Origin: Caprella mutica
Taxonomy: Eukaryota > Arthropoda > Malacostraca > Amphipoda > Caprellidae
DNA: 64,000 nucleotides
NCBI GenBank assembly: GCA_947561585.1
Contig: CANNZV010001467.1
Location: 88,885 to 152,884, forward strand
Reading direction: 5' to 3'
A program made the position numbers and the translations under genes. A model generated the notes under the pieces. That model had not been told where the DNA came from. It ran no database searches and saw nothing but the letters and a program-made list of their open reading frames with translations. Positions 24,054-35,075 of this stretch are shown in pieces (within the stretch, counting starts at the first letter, position 1; every line of letters begins with the position of its first letter).

Positions 24054-25310
24054 GTGCACGGGGATCTGAGACCAATTTGTCAGATCAGAGAGATTACTTT
24101 TTATCTTAATTAAATATTTTTTAACTAAAACTCATATTCAGTCGTTCATAATTTATAACGATGTTAAATTGATTTATATACATTAGAATTATTATATTCA
24201 TGTTTGAATTATTCGTAAAATTTTGGATGTTAAAACAAAATACTTGAAATTATCTGCACTCAAATATACAGTAATTTTCAAATTGTATTAATTCACATGT
24301 AAACACCAGTGGAATGGATAAATGTTACATTGTTAGTTTATTTACAAATATTAGCTACCTTCTATACGGTATTTTCTCACATTATCAATCGATCGCTAAA
24401 AATATTTGCCAGAATATAACCATGTCAATTTATGCAATTTTCTAATATAGATCTGGTTTGTTTAACACATTAGTGCTAATTTGTTAATTTCCTATTCTTT
24501 TATTTGTAATTAATTTTTGAAACCATTTTAAACCAAACTAGGAAAGGGTAATTTAAATTATTTTAAGGAGGAGTTTGGATTGTATTTGTGTTGTTATTTT
24601 TACCAGATTATTAAGACTGATCGAGGCTTTCGTTCCATATTAGTCTAAGGAATCTTTTCTAATTTTGTTTTTATTTAATGTTTATTAAGTGAGTGAATAA
24701 TAATAAGATGAGTGGATAATATAGATTATGTTGTCACCCTATATACTAAATTTACTAATACACAGTGTATATTTGTCTTCATGGTCTGTTGGTTGGTTGC
24801 AAGAAAAATTTCAAGTTTTAGTATTTAATGCATACATTTATGATATGTATAAATATTTTATCTATATTTAAATATTTTTATATATATTCTTTTTATTTAC
24901 TATTGATTTCCCGTTAATTTTAATGAGGACGTACACTACTCTTATAGTCTAATCAGATCGGTAAATTAAACAGAACCTTATTAACTATATAATGAAGATT
25001 AAGACTATCATGTGTTTTCTAATTTCAAATTTGTATTTCATTTTTATATTCAATCTGGATATTCAAAGTTTACATATTTACACACCAGGGATAAGAACCT
25101 TTGAATGGTTGTAGAAGAAGAAATAAATATTAATTTAGTGAGTGAATACATGCAGTAAGAAAATCTTCGACTGCTGTACTGCAATATCCATTTTTTCTGA
25201 TCCATTGAGTTTCTAACGAAGCCCATAACAAGCCAATAACAATCTCGAAATCTTAGAGTGTTCCGAGACAATATTATTCGACACTCGATATTCAAAAGCC
25301 AATACCATAT
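24054..25310. other. AT-rich DNA after the Sidestep-like exons
   Basis: No further exon was recognised. The minus frame 25050-25295 (81 codons) has no domain. Confidence 0.45.
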
Positions 25311-25555
25311 TGATTTGCAATGTACAACGTACTGAGAAGCTGAACCTCTTACTTAATATTGATTTACAATGTACAACGTACTGAGAAGCTGAACCTCTTG
25401 CTTAATATTGATTTACAATGTACAACGTACTGGGAAGTTGAACCTCTTGCTTAATATTGATTTACAATGTACAACGTACTGGGAAGCTGAACCTCTTGCT
25501 TAATAATAATTTACAATGTACAACGTACTGGGAAGATGAACCTTTTCCTTATCAG
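25311..25555. repeat. 49-bp minisatellite, five copies
   Basis: The unit begins TGATTTACAATGTACAACGT and continues ACTGAGAAGCTGAACCTC, with a few substitutions (GAGAAG to GGGAAG, CTTACTT to CTTGCTT). The last copy is the most diverged. Each unit contains the palindrome-like TGTACAACGTAC. Confidence 0.9.
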
Positions 25556-25859
25556 AGTGTACTTACACAACTTGCTGTAAAGTGTACTCTTGTTACTCTT
25601 TGGTAAATGACTCATCCATCCTTTTGTTGTTAGGATAAATATTTAGAGTAGCAATTTAATTCATCTCTAAAAAGTATATGAAAATAATGAAGAGACAACT
25701 TAAAGTATTCAAAAAAGAGTGAAATTTCCACTTTGTTACGTAAATTTGAAATTTATAATTTCCATTTTATATAATTCAACATCAGAAAATAAATAAATAA
25801 TCAGATATTATATTATAAATGAATGAAATTATTATTTTTTACCTGACAATATGGTACAC

Positions 25860-26240
25860 ACAATTTAACATTCATATTATGATATAGTTACACTGTTCAA
25901 ACATGTCTCTTTCATGCAGTGTTCTAAAATTACCACAACATCTGCATCAGTTGATGTTGAGCTTTGAGACATGCCTGAGTATCACTTCAATGCTTAATTC
26001 ACATTCTAAGGTATCTTGCCATGTATCTTCAGACAACAAGTAACACATCTTGTCATTCAGCTCTTAGGCAATAGATACATCGTATGGCTGTGATGGCTTG
26101 AAATATGCTAGCTTTACATTATGCTGTTTGTCTGACAGTTGCTCTATTTAATAAGAGATAATGTGCTGCTGAGAAAGTACTTCTTCAATCTGAGAAAGAT
26201 GATTATACCCATAGTTGTAAATTGTTTTTAAGTCTAGGGA
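25860..26240 (-). pseudogene. Possible decayed coding fragment, family unknown
   Basis: The reverse complement reads protein-like text interrupted by stops, for example KLAYFKPSQPYDVSIA followed after a stop by ELNDKMCYLLSEDTWQD and LECELSIEVILRHVSKLN. The mixed composition differs from surrounding chance frames. I recognise no family; it may be a fragment of a transposon protein or of a host gene. Confidence 0.25.
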
Positions 26241-26782
26241 AAATACTCCCAATATTTTATTAATTTTTAAGGGACCCCCTCATCAAATTTTAAAAGCTTC
26301 TGATTTTTTATTTGCTATAATGTTTTCTTTAAGTAGTGGGGTTTCATATCCAAAATTTATTTGAATTTATGTGCACCAAAACCAGAAAAGTGAGACAACT
26401 GGCTTAAAATAACTTTTTTCGAATTTGATTTTAAAATGATACAACTTGCTCAAAATATTATAACAACATTTCATCTTTATTCAAGAAAATAATTCTAATA
26501 TCGACAGTGACACAACTTTTTGACTGCTATTGCAACACCATAATAATATGGTTTAGGTATAATGAAACATATATTACTAATTGCAAGTATTGATAACAAA
26601 TATCTCTTAAATTTATTCATTAAATGGTCATACCAGGCTATATTATATTGGTGTGTATAGACCAATTACACCAGCTTATAAAAACACAATTCCAAAACTT
26701 ACAATAAGTTGTAATCTTTGTGGAAAGATTTATATATTTGTTACATACTTAGGATGTTATTCCTCTTTTTTCTTCCATGGCA
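26241..26782. other. AT-rich DNA, nothing recognised
   Basis: No frame or repeat supported here. Confidence 0.4.
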
Positions 26783-26879
26783 AAATAATCAAAAGGCTTC
26801 CTCAGCACTACTTCAAACACTCTGACTGCCTCTGAAGAGAAAGAAAGAGCAAGAAAATGGCATCAGAGAAATGAACCCT
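26783..26879. repeat. Dispersed repeat R5, copy 2
   Basis: Second copy of the 15993-16087 repeat in the same orientation, nearly identical over 95-97 bp. Confidence 0.8.
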
Positions 26880-27028
26880 TTTATGATAAACATTTCCTTC
26901 ATTTTATTGTGCATAATTTTATTTAGAGTAATAATCAGAGTAATTTCGGTTAAAATGAATATAATTTGCAGCTAGCAATTTATAGCTCTTCATAAATTAT
27001 GTTAAGAATTCATATATTTTCTTATTAT

Positions 27029-27130
27029 TGTATTGAAACATTGAAACATTTTATTGAACGATAAAAAACACAAAAAATGCACAGTACAATATAAACTCAT
27101 AGACGGAATAGCCTATGAGCATATTACGAA
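27029..27130 (-). mobile_element. 3' tail of a LINE, minus strand
   Basis: On the minus strand the segment ends CAATAAAATGTTTCAATGTT plus another TCAA, the same octamer tail (ATGTTTCA repeats after AATAAA) as the intact LINE insertion at 59922-61104. Only the 3' end is preserved. The opposite orientation and missing body fit a severely 5'-truncated copy of a related subfamily. Confidence 0.6.
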
Positions 27131-27732
27131 ATAATTATAGAGTTTAAGCCCATATGTAAGTATGAAACTCTTTTCAATGGAGTTCAATAAAATAAGTTCA
27201 ATGGATTTATCATTCATAAAAATTAACTATTTTCCTTCGATAGCTGACAGAGATGTTTAAAGAAAATATATAAATATTTATAAATTATACATATAAGCTT
27301 ATAATTTATAGATAAGAGTATTTACTCAATAGTTTTATAATATAACTACTAACTAACATGTCTTGGAACTTACAAACTAGGTAAATAATAAAAAATTATA
27401 CTTCTTAATAAAAAAATCAATTGACGTATAATCATTTATTTCAACATCCAAATTATTTAACTTTAATTAATTTGCTGCTCTGAGTAAATTTGTTCAGTCG
27501 TATAATGGGTAAGTCGTTAATGTGATTAATATTGAAAAATAACAGAAGCAATTCTGCATTGATTCAATATTTGCCATACCATAAAATCTATTATCCAATC
27601 ATTTGATCTCTTCTACTTTATTATGGAATGAAAGCTTTTCCATTACAGTTTCAAATATATATAAATGATTTAAAGTGTGTCATTCACTTTATTGCAGATC
27701 TCTTTTTGTTAATATTAAAATAATATTATTCC
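27131..27732. other. AT-rich DNA, nothing recognised
   Basis: No feature recognised between the LINE tail and the Tc1-like element. Confidence 0.45.
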
Positions 27733-27734
27733 TA

Positions 27735-29047
27735 CAGTAGTGAAACTTGGCACACTGGAAGATTGCTTCTAGGTTAGTATCTTGAGAAATATTATTTGAA
27801 TCCATGCGAAATTTAGAAAATTAAGAATTTTTTGGATTTTTATGAATTTCAACTGTCAATCGCTTAAAATGCCAAAAAAAATGGACGAGTTACTACTACC
27901 AAGAGGGCAAAATAGTAGCAGATCATGTAGAAGTGTGAACACTTCTAGATTTAGCAGAAGACCTTGTAAGGGATGAAATAACTCTAGTTTCTTTTGTGAA
28001 GGATCCCAATATCAAGCCAAGGAGAGATGAGAGTACGAGAAGAACCATTTTCCCATCGTGATATGCGAAAAATACGCAAGGCTGGCATTGGTCCTATGTC
28101 CACTGTCCAGAAAGACCCGATGCAATGTCTTTAATGAAATGGCCAGAGCTGCTCAATGGGGTTTATGATCGGGGTACAAGTCAGTCGAGTCATGAGAGTC
28201 TTTCAATTGATGGCCAGAGATGCAAGGAAAGAAATTGTATCCCTTGATGGATGAGATAGAGCGCTTTGTTATGCATGGAAATCATTGTATGTCGATAATA
28301 TAAGGGCAAGTTATTGATCCATCCAAGGAAACAAATGATCATTTAAAAATGCTATGTATGTTTGGCCTGTAAGTCTTACAGCCTCTTTTACTCGGAAAGA
28401 TCCATTAAGTTTGTCACATATGATACCCGCATAACGCCACCACCTCTTTGTTGAAGGTGAATCCATTGTGGAGTAACAGCTCCAGTAGGTTATAAACTTT
28501 ACCACATCCCTCTGGACCATCAATGACAGTTTTAGCCACATCTGTGAAGATAACCTTTTGAAAGTTGGTGTACACGTACTTATATGTCCCCGTAATGCTC
28601 TTTTCCTTATGGGTTTTGTTCAAAGGAGGCTGGAATTCGGTTTCACTTTGCTGGCCCTTTCATTTAAGACATTGCATTGGGTTTTTGCCAGCCATGACAA
28701 TGCCAGTCATGTCAAAATGGTGGCACTAGTGACATTTACCTGCTTTATAACTTGCCTTTGTATTTTTCGCATATCACGCTGGGAGAATGTTTATAATCGT
28801 ACCCTCACATCTCCTTTGCTCGGTGATGTGATTCTCCACAAAATAAACTAGAGTTATCTCATTCCTTGCCAGTTTTTTGGCAAAATCTTGAAGTGAACTT
28901 CCTTCTTCATTGATTGACAGTTAAAAGCGATTGACATTTAAATCCCTCAAGAATACGAAAAAATTCATAACTTTCTAGATTTCGCATGGATTCAATGCAA
29001 TATACTAACCTAGAAGCAATCTTCCAGTGATCCCAGATTTACTACTG
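27735..29047 (-). mobile_element. Decayed Tc1/mariner-superfamily transposon with long inverted ends
   Basis: Starts CAGTAGTGAAACTTGGCAC after TA (27733-27734) and ends ...AAATTTACTACTG-type text at 29047 before TA. The inverted ends share GAAGATTGCTTCTAGGTTAG and remain alignable with gaps for about 330 bp on each side (to about 28090 and from about 28720). That is long for this superfamily. The total, 1313 bp, is typical of Tc1-like elements. The interior encodes a broken DDE transposase on the minus strand. TA flanks and CAGT ends are diagnostic of the superfamily. Confidence 0.85.
28110..28640 (-). pseudogene. Broken Tc1-like DDE transposase
   Basis: On the minus strand, in order from high to low coordinates: FQKVIFTDVAK followed by DGPEG (first catalytic Asp region), then, in another frame, AGIICDKLNGSFRVKEAV and LTGQTYIAFLNDHLFPWMDQ (the strand before the second Asp). 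After further stops come SHPSRDTISFLASLAIN and finally NPIEQLW, the conserved stretch next to the third catalytic acid. These are the landmarks of Tc1-like transposases, a nuclear DNA cut-and-paste enzyme acting on TA targets. At least two frame changes and several stops (for example directly after WMDQ) make it inactive. The N-terminal DNA-binding domain is not recognisable and lies where the inverted ends are longest. Confidence 0.8.
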
Positions 29048-29300
29048 TAAGATCAATATGACACAGTGTATTATATATTTGCTAAGTGATCAAATGTTTC
29101 AAAAACTAAAAAAATGAATCTGTATATTTTATCAATTAATCAATATAATTATAAAGTGATTTCGATAATTGTTAAATTGAAAATTGTGCTATCGGTATTT
29201 GCAATATCGATATTTTTGGTATCGACGCTCTCATCTTGAACACTTTACATATATTTAGTAATTGATGTTCCATCCGATTGAAAATCGTCATTTATTATTA

Positions 29301-30158
29301 GGCTTCAGGTACACCAAAAGCGTTTTCGCGTGAAACTGGCAGGCAAGCTTGCATATGCGAGAATAGCTGCGCTACATGTCATTCCTATTGAACTGCGCAA
29401 ACAGAAAGCATGCAGCAAAGCAGGAAAAGTGGCAACTGTCTCCAAAGATGCTTTCATGCAGCATTATGAGCAGGCAATAAGCTGGAAGGCATCTGGTGAG
29501 GGGATGTATGTTTCTCTCTGCTATGAACGTGAAGCTGCAAATTTCCAAAAATATCAAACACCGATCGATTAGTGGTCAATATATTGACAAAAAATATTTA
29601 CTGTAAATTCCAACCTTCCTGAAATGAAATTTTATCTCTAAGACGAAATAGAAATATTTTTGTATGTTTTTAACACTAAGACTATATCAAAGTATGAACT
29701 GTTTATTTAAGGACATCTTTGTAATGGTTTCGCAATATTTTACATGAAGTATGGAAACTTTTAATAATAGGAAAAATAAGAAATTTATCTGACTGTTCGA
29801 CATTTGCAATCATGTAAAAATAATACATTTATAATAGTTACTATTTATCTTGTTATTTTAATGAATATTATATTTTCATTTTATTACATAATCGACAATG
29901 TGGATCTGTCCGATAACTCTAAAGTTACCTTACTTAAATATATACCAGTTAATAAAAATATGAATCGATAAATTAATTAACATTAATTTTGGGTGGTTGA
30001 TGGAGCGCAGTCTTAAATTCACACTACCTAAAGAATATTAACCACTGCCTGCGGTACTGCTGCGATTTCACGCTTTTGGTCTGCGTACCTCCTGCTTTTC
30101 ACACCTGCCAACTTGCCTGCCTGCACGCAATAACGCTTTTGGTGTTCCCGCAGTTCGG
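29301..30158. mobile_element. TIR element with ACACCAAAAGCG ends
   Basis: The left end reads GGTACACCAAAAGCGTTTTC and, 17 bp further, GGCAGGCAAG. The reverse complement of the right end reads GGAACACCAAAAGCGTTATT and then GGCAGGCAAG. So about 45-50 bp of inverted ends enclose roughly 860 bp. The frame 29330-29572 (+, 80 codons) begins inside the left end. Its segment SKAGKVATVSKDAFMQHYEQ looks more protein-like than its neighbours but belongs to no family I recognise. Target duplication not resolved; a PIF/Harbinger relation is possible. Confidence 0.6.
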
Positions 30159-30211
30159 AATAATGTTTGAAAATACTAATAATTACTTGTTATGTATTTC
30201 TAGTCACAATA

Positions 30212-30290
30212 ATTAATCTGTATTTTAGCTTTAGATCATAGGAGTCAATTTTGAAATATGATGTATTTTAGCTTTAGATCATAGAAGTCA
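30212..30290. repeat. Short tandem duplication
   Basis: TGTATTTTAGCTTTAGATCA followed by TAGRAGTCA occurs twice in a row about 46 bp apart. Confidence 0.8.
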
Positions 30291-30299
30291 TCTGTATCA

Positions 30300-31940
30300 A
30301 TTTGTAAATATGATTTACAGACTATACATGCTTTCTTTCTACATTTTCTTTAGGGTCTAGATTATTTCAGTGAATATTGGGTGCAAGTTGTAAGAGTTCT
30401 TTTGAACTTAAGTGCTTCTTCATCAAATATGGAGGGTGGTGAGAGTCACCAGAGACTCGAAGGATCCATGTAATAAAATTCACTCCTTTTTGAATATTCT
30501 GTGTTAGAATAATATTATTTGAGTCGGAGATTAAGTATTCAGTGTAAATCTAACTATCAAATAATGAACGTTCAGTTCAAATTATGTTTATATTTCAATT
30601 GGTGTTAGTATTAGAACCTTGAGTTTAAATTGAAAACTCAAATAATCTAATATTTTATTATTGATGAGAGCATCACAACATTAAATAATAAAAATCATTT
30701 AATAGTGAGTGTGACTTATCACAGTAATAAATCACTGTCACTGTAATGGAACTCGATATGAGATTTAAAGAGAAATATAATTAATAACCGAACACATGAT
30801 CAAATAGTATTTATTATAAAAGTTCATATGAATAAATTAGAAACCTACATAATGTATAATCAATAATTAGAGTATTAAAAAAGTATTACATTAAATCCAG
30901 GTCATTTCCTAACTTAGTTATTCCTTGGTGCCTATTTTCTCAATATTATTGCAGAAGCAGTATTGATAAATCATTGACTAAACTGTCAATATTTAGACTC
31001 TCTCTGATCCTATCTGAAATGTGCCACGACAGTCACACTTTACTCCTACGAACATTTTCATCTTTAGTTGCCTTTGCATTGGGTAAATTTACTGTTTTCC
31101 ACCTTTCAATACTGAAAATAATTCATTGTACTGAAATTTGGTTCTGCAACACTTAAGTTAAGAACAGTCATTCTCATTTTTTACAAACTAATAGCTAATT
31201 ACCAGGTTACATTTTATCTATAAATATTTAAATAGCTCTCTTGTAGACGCTGTGTGCTGTTTATAATTATTGATACACTTTTTTTGAAATGAGTGGCCAT
31301 TTTTGTAAATATCACAATTAATCTTTAACGTAATAAAATATGGAATATCTTCCTCTATATTTATAGCAGTCATCTCAATACCTCTTCACATCTCTCACAT
31401 ATATTAGACGTAAGACCTACCTAATATGTCTTGGCAGATGTTATTAGATGTGCCAAATGAGTCTTTGCAACAAGAATATAAATATTTTTCTAGTCCATGA
31501 CTAATAGAGAGACTATGAAATACTTCTAAGGACACTCATTCCCATCTACAAATGCAAATGTATAACTCCCATATCTATATAAACTATTTTTACAATTAGA
31601 AATTAATTACTTTTGAATAACAATTTTAACTTTCCTAAACTAATATCAGATAAGAAATATTCAACAAAAGCTACTGTCATATAAAATGAACATCTGAAAA
31701 TGCTTGTCATTTCCTATTAAATAGCTTGTGATAAAATAAGATAAAAATAATCAATAGGAATATTTCTGAGGATCATATTTAACTCCATTTGTGAAAAGAT
31801 TGCAAGATAAGACCCTCTAATATTTCATTCTTTAGAATGATACTGACAAATTTTTATTATCATTCGATTTTAGGAACTTTCATTTAATCAGCAGAATGTG
31901 TAAAGTATATACCTATATGGAGATATGTGAATCTGTACCT
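30300..31940. other. AT-rich DNA, nothing recognised
   Basis: No exon or element supported. The frame 30974-31156 (+) shows no domain. Confidence 0.45.
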
Positions 31941-31947
31941 TAAGACT

Positions 31948-31980
31948 GGACCGGCTATTGGGTCCACCAATAATTGGGCC
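31948..31980. repeat. Possible short foldback-type word pair
   Basis: GGACCGGCTATTGGGTCCAC and then CAATAATTGGGCC shows the same alternation of A/T-rich core (ATTGGG) and G/C linker as the foldback arms. Only two words are present. It lies 135 bp before the Mutator transposase fragment. Confidence 0.35.
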
Positions 31981-32114
31981 AAAAAAAACGTTACATTGTT
32001 CTTCAATTTATTTTATACCATAGAGACTCTAATAAAAACAACAGAAAAATTAAAAAAAAATCTTTCTATAAAAACAATGCATACATAATATTTAATTTGT
32101 ACTTAATGATTTAT

Positions 32115-32280
32115 TATGGTTCATTTCATGGATAGGAAAACCATTCAGAAGAAATAAACGAAATATCCTTTTCAAATCATATTTCTGGAGTCTCTACAAC
32201 CGAGTCATGGAAGATGTTCCTCGTCCCACTAATGCAACTGAAAATCCTCTTACAATAAGCATAATATTCCAGTTCAAAGA
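32115..32280 (+). pseudogene. Mutator (MULE, Phantom-like) transposase C-terminal fragment
   Basis: The + frame reads VLNDLLWFISWIGKPFRRNK, then NILFKSYFWSLYNRVMEDVP and RPTNATENPL before a stop. The order Trp-Ile-Gly-x-x-x-Arg-Arg, then Trp-x-x-Tyr-x-Arg-x-x-x-x-x-Pro-Arg-(T)-(N)-N/A-x-x-E, matches the region after the catalytic core of Phantom-type Mutator transposases, where a W-I-G-R-P stretch precedes W-N-V-Y-E-R-x-L-x-x-x-P-R-T-N-N-x-x-E. The conserved RTNN is changed to RPTNAT, and there is no catalytic core upstream, so it is a short dead fragment. Mutator enzymes make 9-bp target duplications, as do the foldback elements of this window. Family call by eye. Confidence 0.6.
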
Positions 32281-32786
32281 ATAGTGACCATAGCCCTATA
32301 GTTCATATCTTCACTCTACTCAATTGCCAGCAGCTTTGAAGGGTTTATAATCACCACAAATGGCCCCAAAAGTCTCTCATTGTGCCACTAGCGCCACTCT
32401 TATCCACACCATAAATAACAGTGAGCGCCATTGCTTCTGAATTACATTGAATATAGGAATTATTATTTTGCTCTACCATAGTGAAGTGTGTCTTCATTGA
32501 AAAATGTGGTGTGTCAATTACCATGTAATTACCGTCATGAGTATTTATGAATGTAACTGAAAAGATAGAAATGATTTGATCATGAATGATAATAAAAATT
32601 ACTATAATCTATATTCGATCTCCTGTTTTTTTTTAATATTCTTGTAATTATTAAAAAAATTGAAAACTATATGATGATGATTAAATATATATATATCAAA
32701 GTATGGTGAATAAATTATGGTGCCTATGTTGTAACTATAGTCATTATGTGAAGATTGTTTCTAAAAATGTGATCTCATTGTACAAG
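32281..32786. other. Unassigned DNA, partly G+C-richer
   Basis: The block 32281-32530 is richer in G+C than the flanks and may be more of the same decayed transposon, but neither strand gave a recognisable motif. Confidence 0.3.
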
Positions 32787-32915
32787 GCAAGAAAGGAGAG
32801 AAATGAGACACGAAAAAGAGGAGCATTGCACTTAGAAACAAGGAGAGAAAGGAGAGAAATGAGACATGAAGAAGAGGAGCATTGCACTTAGGAACAGGGA
32901 GAGAAAGGAGAGAAA
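32787..32915. repeat. 56-bp tandem repeat, about 2.3 copies
   Basis: The unit starts AAGGAGAGAAATGAGACAYG and continues AAGAGGAGCATTGCACTTAG. It is purine-rich. The frame at 32703-32891 is a by-product. Confidence 0.9.
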
Positions 32916-33320
32916 TTTCTCTTATTTTGTTGCCACCTGTGAATAATCGGTTCTAATTATTTGACTAAATCAAAATAAAGACAGAATAAATGTTTTAACG
33001 AAATAGAAAATGTGAAAAATATTTAATTGTTTAGATGGCATAGTAACATTTAAAAAAATCAGATTTCATTAATATTATTCAATTCTGTTTATATATTTAA
33101 ATGATACACTTCAGAACAAACTTTATGTTATATTATTTTAATGGATATCTTTTTATTGAAGCTGAACCATGATAATTATTGAGGATAAATGTAATATGTA
33201 GATACATTCCATTGTTTCAGTTCATTATTAATGTGCAATTTTATAATAAATACACATCATATTGAACTGAACAATAATCGACATCAAACTTAAATTATTG
33301 GTGCTTAATCGATTGTATTA

Positions 33321-33378
33321 GTATACTATAGTTTATATACTTACTATAGTTTATATTACTTACTATAGTTTATATTAT
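33321..33378. repeat. 17-18-bp tandem repeat, three copies
   Basis: ACTATAGTTTATATTACTT-type unit repeated three times. Confidence 0.8.
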
Positions 33379-33830
33379 CATGATAATTCAATTACACATA
33401 CAAGTACATCTATTATTATTTAAATAGATGAATAATTTCCGAGTAACAATAATTAATGTATGAATCGTTAGATCGTCTCAGATTGAAATGAGTATATTAT
33501 TTTAATGATGTAAATTTAACCCAACTTTCATAATGATAACGAGAAACTGCATCCAAAAATATCATAAGAAAATTAATGGTATACACTCTCAGAATAAAAG
33601 CAATGTTTTTTTTAATGCAAACTAATAAGTAAGTCTTGAATTATTATTTACGAAATCCCAAGAAGATCAGCACAATCTCCTAAAATGTCACACCTTTATC
33701 CTATTCTAAAGGTTTAATGTTCCCAACGTCTCTCGAGTAGTAAAGTTCTCTTTGAATCTAGGCTGCTGAAATTGCATCCAAATTATATATCTCGCAGACA
33801 AATTTCCCAGAAGTTCTCATAACTCTCGAC

Positions 33831-34110
33831 ACTGAAACACTCTTCAGTTTACTGAAACACTCTTCAGTTTACTGAAACACTCTTCAGTTTACTGAAACAC
33901 TCTTCAGTTTACTGAAACACTCTTCAGTTTACTGAAACACTCTTCAGTTTACTGAAACACTCTTCAGTTTACTGAAACACTCTTCAGTTTACTGAAACAC
34001 TCTTCAGTTTACTGAAACACTCTTCAGTTTACTGAAACACTCTTCAGTTTACTGAAACACTCTTCAGTTTACTGAAACACTCTTCAGTTTACTGAAACAC
34101 TCTTCAGTTT
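33831..34110. repeat. Perfect 20-bp minisatellite, 14 identical copies
   Basis: ACTGAAACACTCTTCAGTTT is repeated 14 times with no substitution, then decays (ACTAAACACA, and AAACACTTCAG at 34157). Each unit contains an inverted pair ACTGAA/TTCAGT around ACACTC, so single strands could fold into a row of small hairpins. The identity implies very recent expansion or homogenisation. Confidence 0.97.
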
Positions 34111-34344
34111 ACTAAACACATTATCATTTAACTATATAATACTCGTAAGTTTACTAAAACACTTCAGTTTTTTCTGTTTCAGCAGTGTTCTCTATCATTC
34201 TCAGCTCCAATATGTTGTAATAAATTTTTAAACGCAAAGATAAACTTCAAAATTATCTCTAGGTACTCAAATAATGTGATTGAGTACTTACTGATAATTT
34301 TGTGATTGACACATGCCCTGAAGCACACATTAAATCCAGGTATG

Positions 34345-34456
34345 AAAAATTTATTCCTGGGATATTATGGGAATATTTCTGGGATATTATGGGAATATTC
34401 CTGGGAAGAAAGATTCATTATTGGGATATTCTCTTAATATCCCAGGAATAAATCCT
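34345..34456. repeat. Short inverted repeat with internal tandem words
   Basis: ATTTATTCCTGGGATATT on the left and its exact complement AATATCCCAGGAATAAAT on the right enclose two more copies of TTCCTGGGATATTATGGGAA-type words. It is a miniature of the foldback layout. The right half recurs at about 23297-23333 in the Sidestep-like region. Confidence 0.7.
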
Positions 34457-35075
34457 CCTTGCCAGATCAGAAGTTTGAGGTTGAAATCCGTACCTGCGCA
34501 TGTTCTTAGTCAAAGTTCATCCAAATTTATGCATCAAGTTCTTTTTTGCAACAATAACCCAATTTGCATAACTACCGTAGAAGTTCGAAAGTTCAGGTAC
34601 GTGGATTGGTTTCAATCCAATTTGGAAATGTACCCTAGCAAGGAAAATGGATCATATCTACGAAAATAAAAAGTTCATTATCTGAATATTTTACACTTGG
34701 TTTTATGGATGGGAAAAATATGAGTGTGAAATAAAAATATTACTTATAGGTATTAGATTATTCCCAGACTGGCTTTTGACTTCTTTCTATTTTAATCACA
34801 GATGTAACAATGTGTAACAATAATATAGTGAAAGGCCTTTTAATCTATATCTACAGTATATATACATTTATAATTGCGTATATACTTTTAAGACTTTTTA
34901 ACTTGTTAATTTGAATATTTTCATATTGAAAAAAAAGTAGGAGTCATAGTTCCTTCCATACAACTCAATAAACTAATATATTCAGACAAATATTGAAAAA
35001 TAATTATACAACATAATACGAACAAATTTACGGATTTTCTTTCCAATATCTAATCAAATAGAGGACATCAGCACA

